Of a stretch of 5,352 bases of DNA, positions 1 through 5,352 are shown one piece after another (position 1 is the stretch's first letter; every line of letters begins with the position of its first letter). The translations under genes were made by a program, and so were the position numbers. The stretch lies in the NCBI GenBank assembly GCA_028703735.1, contig JAQVMI010000153.1:1-5352 (forward strand). The letters are read 5' to 3'. The notes under the pieces are model-generated. The model worked only from the letters and a program-made list of their open reading frames with translations, made no database searches and was not told the DNA's origin. This DNA is from Candidatus Cloacimonadota bacterium. GTDB taxonomy: Bacteria > Cloacimonadota > Cloacimonadia > Cloacimonadales > Cloacimonadaceae.

Positions 1-473
1 TTCTTGTTATCCTTGTTATCGATACGCTTGATGCGGTGGCTTATCGGAGGCAGATGGTTATCTGTTGCCCACTGATCGAAGTCGGCAAGAATGCGTGCCT
101 GACCATAGGTGGTTTCGCAGGCAGCTCTGGATTTAACTCTGTAGATTCGATCCAATTCCTGATAGGCATCATAGTAGTATCTGAAGAACTTGGTATTCTC
201 AGTCTGACGAATCCAGACATGGATCACATAGAACCTGTTACCATCATAGCCTATGGAGATAACAGCCTTGTAGCAACCCTTCTCTCCCCAAGCAGGATCG
301 GCATAGAGCCAGACCCGCTTCATTTGAGATGGCTCAGGCAGGGTTCTATACTTGGTGAACCAGTGGTTCTTGAAGATGTTCCCTTCGATTACCGGCTGAC
401 CAAGCATCTCCCTCTGATAGCTCAGTCCACGAAAACCTGTGATTCCAATCGCGGATGAAATTTTGGAAACCAC
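1..473 (-). CDS. Phage terminase large subunit, nuclease domain only; 5'-truncated and cut by the window edge
   Basis: Minus-strand reading (codons starting at 473, 470 and so on) gives about 157 codons with no stop before position 1. From about 461 the protein matches the region linking ATPase and nuclease domains of large terminases: IGITGF, then SYQREMLGQPV and EGNIFK--W (422-360). Next comes WLYADPAWG, whose Asp (299-297) is the expected first metal-binding residue of the RNase H-like nuclease. YDGNRFYVIHVW and a second acidic residue in ACETTYGQ (Glu, 116-114) follow, then HRIKRIDNKDNK. The last catalytic Asp would lie beyond the left edge. The normal N-terminal ATPase (Walker A/B, roughly 250 residues) is absent: upstream there is only a terminator and the unrelated beta-helix gene. 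The start is uncertain. GTG at 473-471 has AAGAGG 10 bases upstream (489-484); TTG at 509-507 has AGAAGG 9 bases upstream (524-519). It may be a prophage remnant or the second half of a split terminase. Family assignment is fairly sure, functionality doubtful. Confidence 0.75.
   Translation of the reverse strand, partial: MVSKISSAIGITGFRGLSYQREMLGQPVIEGNIFKNHWFTKYRTLPEPSQMKRVWLYADPAWGEKGCYKAVISIGYDGNRFYVIHVWIRQTENTKFFRYYYDAYQELDRIYRVKSRAACETTYGQARILADFDQWATDNHLPPISHRIKRIDNKDNK
3..20 (-). repeat. Two tandem copies of a 9-bp in-frame unit
   Basis: GATAACAAG occurs twice back to back on the minus strand (20-12 and 11-3), encoding Asp-Asn-Lys twice in the terminase-like frame. It lies where terminase nucleases usually have a lysine-containing stretch before the last catalytic region. 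A third copy does not follow, since the next two bases are AA. It may be a small slippage duplication or chance. Confidence 0.6.
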
Positions 474-527
474 AAAAAGAAGACCTCTTACCGATACGGA
501 TTTAGGCAAGATACTAAACCTTCTGTC

Positions 528-561
528 ATAAAAGAAAAGGGGAGCATAAAAAGACTCCCCT
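528..561 (-). terminator. Rho-independent terminator of the beta-helix gene
   Basis: Read on the minus strand, AGGGGAG (561-555) and CTCCCCT (544-538) form a perfect 7-bp stem around a 10-base loop. A T-rich tract, TTTCTTTTAT (537-528), follows immediately. The stem lies about 50 bases after the TAA at 613-611. The T-rich tract is on the minus-strand 3' side only, so the terminator works for the minus direction. It also separates the beta-helix gene from the terminase-like frame downstream. Confidence 0.85.
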
Positions 562-579
562 GCATTACATTTTGTGTAT

Positions 580-598
580 CCACCATTACTATGGGTGG
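580..598 (-). other. Small hairpin in the 3' untranslated region
   Basis: CCACCAT (580-586) and ATGGGTGG (591-598) can pair over 7 bp with one bulged G and a 4-base loop. It starts 12 bases after the stop codon of the beta-helix gene and precedes the terminator. No T-run follows it on either strand, so it is more likely an mRNA 3'-end structure or chance than a terminator. Confidence 0.35.
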
Positions 599-610
599 TA
601 ACTTGAAAAT

Positions 611-3600
611 TTATTCCGGTCCCATTGCCTTAACCCGGTAGAAGCGGTTACTTCCATCCATAGGTATGGTGATCGAAAGTTGTCCGGTGCTTGCGCCGGG
701 AATATCAATCCAGCTTTGGGCATAGGGATCGGTGGCGGTTTGCACATAATACAATCCAGCTCCTGGAACTAAGTCCCAAGTGAGTGTTACAGTTTGTTGT
801 AATGGCGAAACGGAAATAATCACATTTTGAGGAGAAGCCAGAGAAGTAAAGTTAGATTCCCGGCATCCTATTGCAGGTGGGTTATTGCGTAAATCTCCTA
901 CAATATCTTCTCCGATCCCGCTGTAGATTATTCCGGCAAAACGTGCCGGAGAGCCTGCAGTTAGCTCGAAGCTGTTATCCTGTAACAGGGGATCGGCAAA
1001 CACGCTGTATTGATCACCAGTATTGCTATTCCAAACCGTAGAATTATTTATGTTTATACTTCCCAATTTCACAGTATTGGCACCAAGGCTGTGGTAAAGG
1101 TTATGTGTCCACATCCCTGCCTGAAAATCGGCAAGTTGATTGAACCAGGCTGCATAACCTGCTGCTGCCACACAGATATTGTTTTGGAATGCCAATCCTG
1201 GGCTGGAGGCATTTTGATAGAAGGCTGTCGCACTGCCACTGGAAGAAGAATTGATGATAGTATTATAGATCATATCCACATTGGGGCTGTTTTCCAGATA
1301 CAGGGAACTGCTTACATTCTGTCCGGTGCGGATGTAATTATTTGCCACCAGATGAGTTCCACTGCCCAAATTGTAAAGCCTAACGCCATATTGTCCATTT
1401 CCGGTTACCTGATTTGCTACCATGCTGAGGTCGGTTATACCACTGCTAATTGATAGCCCCATATTGCGGAAACCCTGAATGATGTTTCTCTCAAGTAAGG
1501 GAGCAGCCACGTAGCTCAAGTAAATCCCTTGATAATTATTGCTGAAGGTGTTATCACTTAGCACCAAGCCACTATTTAGCATTCCGGATTGTTGAGAAGC
1601 GCTGATGCTGATTCCGTAGGGTAGATTCACAACCATGCAATTGCTCATCTGCACATTGTCCAAAATCGCTCCGCTGGTGTAAAGTGCTGCGCTGTTATAG
1701 TTACTCTGAGTGTTGGCAGGGGTGGTGAAACTGCAATTGTCTATCACCAGGTCTTTGATGTAACGCTGCATTTCGATGGCTTTAGAATAATATGCATTTC
1801 CTGCGCTAAAAGCCAGATTGGTGAGGGATAGATTGCGGGTGTTATAAAGCTTCAGGATGTAATTATCGGCGTCTGAGGTGGCTGTTTTCTGCAGGATAGG
1901 AGCATTAGCAGACACACCCCCGTTGATTGTGATGCTGTTTGTAAGAGTATTGGGAATGTAACCCATGGTAAGCGATGTGTTCATTGCTCCGGGGGCTAAT
2001 TGCAGAGTTACATTTGCGCTAATACCCCTTTTTTGCAACGCATCCCAGACCATAGCCAGATCGGTAAAGCTTTCACCAGAACCCACATAAACGGTTCCGG
2101 AAAGGGGTGATCCGGTATCAGCAATGGTGGTGGCACCAAGATCGGGGGTTCCATTCCACAGGTTACCATCAATATCGGCGATGCTGCTGGAGCTGGCAGC
2201 TTTATTACGCAGATAAGTGCATTGAGTGTAGCCCTCTGCATTCTGCAAAGGATTGGCATAGTAACCATTGGGATCCATCAGAGCCAGAAATTCCTCTGCG
2301 GTGTATTTGTTAGTGGATTCCGTGGCTAAGTGCTTAGCGCTGTTATACCAGGCATTATTTTGGAATACGTAATCCGTGCACTGGCTTAAGGTGACAGCAT
2401 AACCGCTGGTGGGGGCAGAAATTATATTATTCCAAAAGCTGGAAAGGCTAACATTGCTGAGGGCAAGGGCACAGCCATATTCGTAGAAGGTGCTGTTATC
2501 ACTGATGATGGTATTGTGGTTTAGATACAGATGGCTGGAATTGTATATGGACAGGGCTATCACGGATTGGGCAGAGCTTTGATCTGCCTTGATGATGTTG
2601 TTCAAAATCCTGAATCCGTTGTAGATACTTCCGTTACAATTAGACAGGCTTACTGCCGTGCCGGTGCTATAGGAGCCGGCATAGCCCGAGGAGAGGATTT
2701 TATTGTTCGAAATCTCGTTATCGCCGGTAATGTAAGATAAACCTATCGCCTGAGTAGCTCCCAGCATTTCATTGCCACTAATCTTCACATCCACAGCTTT
2801 TTGGATGGAGATGGGATAGCCAACATTGGTGAAGGTATTGTCCAACACATCTATTCCGGTGTAACTTAGGCTTGCCCAATAGTACCCAGGGATATTGATT
2901 CCCGTGCTGCCACCTGTGAATGTACATTCGGATACAGAAAGATCTATCCCTTGAAAATCTCCGGTGCTGATGCCGGTATTGGACGAAGTCTGGGCATTAG
3001 TCATATTAAAGCTGGATTCTGAGATGCTAACCCCTTCGCATCTGCCATCCAGCACAAAGAAAGTGCTTTGATGGTTAGCAGGAATCAGAGCCATATCCAA
3101 ACCGCTGAAATGGATGTTTTTTACTCCCACCAGACGGAAGAAATAGTTTTCGTAGGCATAGGTGTTTTCCGGCTGCATGCGGAAAGTAACCCCATTTAAA
3201 GCATTGAAATATACGTGCAGATTGCTGCTGGCTTTGGGGAAATCGGTTATTTCATTATATCCGGGATAAGTTCCCAGGGTGATATTGAAGGTTACGCTTT
3301 CCCTGATGCCATATAGTTCCAAGGCTTCGATGGCAGCTTCCATGGTGGCAAAATCGCAGGCTACCGCTCCAATGGTATAAGTTCCTGCCAAACGGTTATC
3401 TACGATGGCACCGGTCTGTTGATCGGCTCCGATATCAAAGACACTACCGCGAGGTTCATTATCCATATCGGTAGTGATTTCGGTGCGAAACATGCCTACC
3501 TGACGCAGCCAGGGACTTTCTGTATGCAGATCGGCAGTAAAATGAGGATTCAAACCGATAGAATGTTGGTTATAGTCGGGGAGTCCACTTTGCAGAGTGC

Positions 3601-5352
3601 TAAGTGAGGCGTATTCTGTGCCCATCTTTACAAATTGTGATCCCTCTGAATAATAGCAATTGTAATCCACTATTTTATTGGCAGCGGGAGTGAAATAGCC
3701 AATATCCATGGCATGCCCAAGGGTGGAAGCGAATATATTATTAACTATATCCAGATCGGTGCCCAGTTCGTATACATAGAATGCTTTGGCGTTTTCACCC
3801 TGAACCTGCACGGAGTTGTTCAGCACTGAAATCATATTGCCTGCTACAGTTATCCCGTTTGTGCCACCGCCAATTAGCTTCACTGTGTTATTCGCCACTA
3901 AACTGCGGATGCTGGCGGTGCCAGAACAATGTAAGGCGATACCTGTTTTGGTGCCCGTGATGCGGTTTTGCAAAATAGATACGTTCACAGAGCTGCTGAT
4001 ATTTATGTGGTTATATCTGGCATTGGTGAAGGTGCTATTTTCCACCCTGTAGCCATTGGTGGATTGGGCGTAAATGGAGTAATATTGATCATCAAAAGAG
4101 CTGCCATACACGCTCCAGTTTTCGCCATAACTGCCTATGCCATAGCCATTACCACTAAAAACACCAGAGAAAAGATCTATGTTTTTGGCTTCCGAACCGT
4201 AAAGCGTCCCCAAACTGATGCCACCAGTGTTGGCAGGGGCAGTGAAGTGGATAAATTGAAGATCCAGATCGTGATTGTAACCGCTAAGCAGCAGCAGATT
4301 GGAATTCGCAACTGCGGTAGTGCTGAAAAACAGATTGGAAAGCTTCACATAGCTGCTGCGGATAATGTTCATCACATAAGGTGCAGCAGCAGTTTGGTCG
4401 GAATAGCTAAGGGTGGAATTTTCCGCTGTTACAGACCGAAGAGTTACCAGGTTTGCCTCGCTGGCGTTGGGAATGGCGTGCAGCACAACCTGTTCTTCAT
4501 ACAAAGTCTGGGTTAAATTTCCATTTACCGCGGCACAAACTCCTCTTTGTGCTAAAGCATTGCAAAATTCCTGTAGAGTGCTGAAATCTTCGGCACTGCC
4601 AATGGTGTATGTTCCGCTCATAGGAGTCATCCCTGCTCCGGCAGAATATTCATGTGCGCCAATATCGCTGTTACTAAGGCTGCGGGTAAAACCATTATAA
4701 TCCACTGTCACCGCTGTGGAAGGATACAGATTGTCCATTGCGGCAGAGGTGGGACTAAGAAACTCTCCGCTAAAAAAGGGATTGTAGGACACATTATCAG
4801 TTTGAGTATAGGCATTGTATAGGGATAGCTCTTTGTAAGAATCGTTAGAAATCTTAGCCACATTCAAGCCATAACTGTAAACGTTATTGTGTTCTATTAT
4901 ATTACGTTGGTTAGAGGTGGGATCAACTGCTGAAGAGCTGAGGGCAATAGCTGCTCCGCTACAGATAAAGTGATTTTTCCTTACCTGATTGCCAGTGCCG
5001 CTAATAACTGCGGCAAAGCGATTGTAGCTTTCAGCACTGCTATTTACTACGGAATTGTGCATTATCAACAGGTCTGTTCCATAAACGCTCATCCCATAAT
5101 AGCCAGTAGAGCTGATGATATTATTGAAGATATGTGGCACAGTGGTATTGGAGCTAAGATATTGGGCATTGATACCTGTGTAACAATTGGTAAGCCTGTT
5201 TCCGCTAATTTCCAAAGAGCCGTTACCGCTATTGAGATCAAAGCCACCATACATATCTTCCAGGGTATTATCCTGCAATTGCAGGTTTGAAAAGCGCAGC
5301 AGATAAATGCCCAGATAGCCATCGGCAAAGTAGTTATTCAAAATCTCCCAAT
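611..5352 (-). CDS. Large modular right-handed beta-helix surface/secreted protein with C-terminal fibronectin III-like domain (5' end outside window)
   Basis: The frame is open from the right edge to a TAA at 613-611, about 1,579 codons. A TTG at 5341-5339 is not a credible start: Trp-Glu-Ile codons precede it in frame and beta-helix rungs are already under way, so the N-terminus and any signal peptide are missing. Residue numbers here count that TTG codon as 1. The protein is built of short rungs rich in Asn, Ser, Gly and Thr with asparagine-ladder motifs (for example NNI at 534-536, 971-973 and 1387-1389), as in PbH1/Beta_helix (PF13229-type) proteins. These rungs fall into four units of about 410-430 residues (the first cut). 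Units B-D each open with a GT-Y-G head, and all four close with a DIGA-like tail. Residues 1502-1574 form a fibronectin III-like domain. Pectate-lyase-like helices often bind or cleave polysaccharide, but I see no catalytic residues that can be assigned, so the role (adhesin, glycan binding, cell-surface structure) is unknown. Export is inferred from family and composition. Family call is strong; function is open. Confidence 0.93.
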   Translation of the reverse strand, partial: WEILNNYFADGYLGIYLLRFSNLQLQDNTLEDMYGGFDLNSGNGSLEISGNRLTNCYTGINAQYLSSNTTVPHIFNNIISSTGYYGMSVYGTDLLIMHNSVVNSSAESYNRFAAVISGTGNQVRKNHFICSGAAIALSSSAVDPTSNQRNIIEHNNVYSYGLNVAKISNDSYKELSLYNAYTQTDNVSYNPFFSGEFLSPTSAAMDNLYPSTAVTVDYNGFTRSLSNSDIGAHEYSAGAGMTPMSGTYTIGSAEDFSTLQEFCNALAQRGVCAAVNGNLTQTLYEEQVVLHAIPNASEANLVTLRSVTAENSTLSYSDQTAAAPYVMNIIRSSYVKLSNLFFSTTAVANSNLLLLSGYNHDLDLQFIHFTAPANTGGISLGTLYGSEAKNIDLFSGVFSGNGYGIGSYGENWSVYGSSFDDQYYSIYAQSTNGYRVENSTFTNARYNHINISSSVNVSILQNRITGTKTGIALHCSGTASIRSLVANNTVKLIGGGTNGITVAGNMISVLNNSVQVQGENAKAFYVYELGTDLDIVNNIFASTLGHAMDIGYFTPAANKIVDYNCYYSEGSQFVKMGTEYASLSTLQSGLPDYNQHSIGLNPHFTADLHTESPWLRQVGMFRTEITTDMDNEPRGSVFDIGADQQTGAIVDNRLAGTYTIGAVACDFATMEAAIEALELYGIRESVTFNITLGTYPGYNEITDFPKASSNLHVYFNALNGVTFRMQPENTYAYENYFFRLVGVKNIHFSGLDMALIPANHQSTFFVLDGRCEGVSISESSFNMTNAQTSSNTGISTGDFQGIDLSVSECTFTGGSTGINIPGYYWASLSYTGIDVLDNTFTNVGYPISIQKAVDVKISGNEMLGATQAIGLSYITGDNEISNNKILSSGYAGSYSTGTAVSLSNCNGSIYNGFRILNNIIKADQSSAQSVIALSIYNSSHLYLNHNTIISDNSTFYEYGCALALSNVSLSSFWNNIISAPTSGYAVTLSQCTDYVFQNNAWYNSAKHLATESTNKYTAEEFLALMDPNGYYANPLQNAEGYTQCTYLRNKAASSSSIADIDGNLWNGTPDLGATTIADTGSPLSGTVYVGSGESFTDLAMVWDALQKRGISANVTLQLAPGAMNTSLTMGYIPNTLTNSITINGGVSANAPILQKTATSDADNYILKLYNTRNLSLTNLAFSAGNAYYSKAIEMQRYIKDLVIDNCSFTTPANTQSNYNSAALYTSGAILDNVQMSNCMVVNLPYGISISASQQSGMLNSGLVLSDNTFSNNYQGIYLSYVAAPLLERNIIQGFRNMGLSISSGITDLSMVANQVTGNGQYGVRLYNLGSGTHLVANNYIRTGQNVSSSLYLENSPNVDMIYNTIINSSSSGSATAFYQNASSPGLAFQNNICVAAAGYAAWFNQLADFQAGMWTHNLYHSLGANTVKLGSININNSTVWNSNTGDQYSVFADPLLQDNSFELTAGSPARFAGIIYSGIGEDIVGDLRNNPPAIGCRESNFTSLASPQNVIISVSPLQQTVTLTWDLVPGAGLYYVQTATDPYAQSWIDIPGASTGQLSITIPMDGSNRFYRVKAMGPE
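614..838 (-). other. Fibronectin type III-like domain at the C-terminus of the beta-helix protein
   Basis: Residues 1502-1576 begin ASPQNVIISV and contain the classic fold landmarks: a V-L-W strand (VTLTWDLVPGAG, 1518-1529), a Y-V strand (YYVQTATDP) and the closing FYRVKA strand (1567-1572). Such a domain next to beta-helix modules is common in FCB surface proteins. The protein ends five residues after the Arg-Val of the last strand, so there is no room for a type IX secretion sorting domain, an LPXTG signal or a C-terminal membrane anchor. Confidence 0.8.
848..2104 (-). repeat. Beta-helix unit D (complete, most C-terminal)
   Basis: This covers residues 1080-1498. The head LSGTVYVG at 1080-1087 is followed by SFTDLAMVWDALQKRGI, equivalent to the heads of B and C but with altered residues. 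Rungs run to about 1390, with QNNIC at 1386-1390, then HNLYH at 1413-1417, DP at 1450-1451, and a tail GDLRNNPPAIGCRE at 1482-1495. Here the DIGA motif has become AIGC. It leads directly into the fibronectin-like domain. Confidence 0.75.
2108..3391 (-). repeat. Beta-helix unit C (complete)
   Basis: This covers residues 651-1078. The head LAGTYTIG is at 651-658, followed by DFATMEAAIEAL and VTFNITLGTYPGY (663-695), the most canonical head of the three visible. Rungs run to about 975, with NNI at 971-973, then QNNAWYN at 994-1000, NP at 1030-1031, and a tail IDGN-W-GTPDLGA at 1057-1070. The tail has Leu for Ile in DIGA and lacks the usual following acidic residue. The unit is about 20 residues longer than unit B. 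Confidence 0.75.
3407..4621 (-). repeat. Beta-helix unit B (complete)
   Basis: This covers residues 241-645. It opens with the head motif SGTYTIG at 242-248, then DFSTLQ and an AL---G helix-like stretch (252-267), as in the N-terminal caps of many FCB-group beta-helix proteins. Rungs follow through about 540, with an NNI rung at 534-536, DYNCYY at 559-564, NP at 598-599, and a closing D-DNEPRG---DIGAD at about 625-640. This is the best preserved unit, matching the common 'D-D-G-PR---DIGA-E' tail seen in choice-of-anchor-Q-type proteins. Confidence 0.75.
4625..5352 (-). repeat. Beta-helix unit A (partial, most N-terminal visible)
   Basis: This covers residues 1-239 of the visible protein plus a few codons before them. 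Only the second half of a unit is present: several rungs, an NN rung (152-153) followed by VYSYG, then NPFF at 187-190, and a tail with VDYNG-TR leading to DIGAHEY at 226-232. The same order of landmarks occurs in units B, C and D, which is why I treat this as the end of an equivalent unit whose head lies beyond the right edge. It is protein-level repetition; I see no long stretch of nucleotide identity between units. Confidence 0.7.

Noticed and set aside
36..458. Plus-strand open frame of 140 codons at the left end
   Set aside because: It lies wholly antisense to the terminase-like frame. Its translation shows no recognisable domain, whereas the minus-strand reading carries clear terminase landmarks.
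580..598. Second intrinsic terminator at the small hairpin
   Set aside because: The stem is short with a bulge and no T-tract follows it on either strand. The hairpin at 538-561 fits much better.
1010..1453. Plus-strand open frame of 147 codons, with shorter ones at 2107, 2531, 3419, 3816, 4413 and 4970
   Set aside because: All lie opposite the continuous beta-helix coding frame, and none has a recognisable family or an independent promoter signal that I can support.
2008..2268. Alternative-frame minus-strand open frames here and at 5089-5328
   Set aside because: Both overlap the beta-helix gene in another frame. Their translations are low-information and the main frame is plainly the coding one.
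3968..4516. Plus-strand open frame of 182 codons inside the beta-helix gene
   Set aside because: It is antisense to well-formed beta-helix rungs. Its composition (runs of Ile, Val and Ala opposite Asn/Ser-rich codons) is what the complement of this gene would give. No domain is recognised.
5339..5341. TTG as the start codon of the beta-helix gene
   Set aside because: The frame remains open to the window edge (Trp-Glu-Ile precede it), the protein already shows rung sequence at this point, and there is no signal peptide. The true start is outside the window.
848..5352. Calling the beta-helix protein a pectate lyase or other defined polysaccharide-degrading enzyme
   Set aside because: The fold class matches, but no catalytic Asp/Lys/Arg arrangement of a known lyase or hydrolase family can be picked out from the sequence.
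1..5352. CRISPR array, transfer RNA, ribosomal RNA, insertion sequence or defence system
   Set aside because: I saw no regularly spaced direct repeats, cloverleaf-like sequence, terminal inverted repeats with a transposase, or defence-protein motifs on either strand.

Overview
The window holds two partial reading units, both on the minus strand, separated by a short intergenic stretch. About 89% of it (611-5352) is the 3' part of one very large gene for a secreted-type, repetitive right-handed parallel beta-helix protein. It enters from the right edge and stops at 611. The left end (about 1-473) is read on the minus strand as the nuclease half of a phage/prophage terminase large subunit, and it runs off the left edge.

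The organism is probably a bacterium of the FCB group, with Candidatus Cloacimonadota-like or Bacteroidota-like lineages the best guess. The reasons are the module heads of the form 'GTYTIG..-DF-T(L/M)', the module ends 'D-G--R---DIGA-E', and the final fibronectin type III-like domain ending in FYRVKA. That combination is typical of large surface proteins in those lineages. There is no rRNA or other phylogenetic marker here, so this is inference from protein style only.

Layout in transcription order (right to left): the beta-helix protein reads as four consecutive units, A (partial, 5352-4625), B (4621-3407), C (3391-2108) and D (2104-848), then a fibronectin III-like domain (838-614) and a TAA stop at 613-611. 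A GC-rich hairpin followed by a T-rich tract (about 528-561, minus strand) is a convincing intrinsic terminator about 50 bases after that stop. A second, smaller hairpin (580-598) lies between stop and terminator. Beyond the terminator a terminase-like frame begins with no ATPase domain in front of it. It shows a typical sequence around the first nuclease aspartate (ADPAWG) and a second acidic residue, then continues past position 1.

The two units show no functional link. The terminator separates them, and the terminase piece looks like a 5'-truncated prophage remnant or a split terminase that happens to lie downstream of a surface-protein gene. I see no RNA gene, CRISPR array, insertion sequence or defence system. 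The plus-strand open frames are antisense shadows of these two genes.
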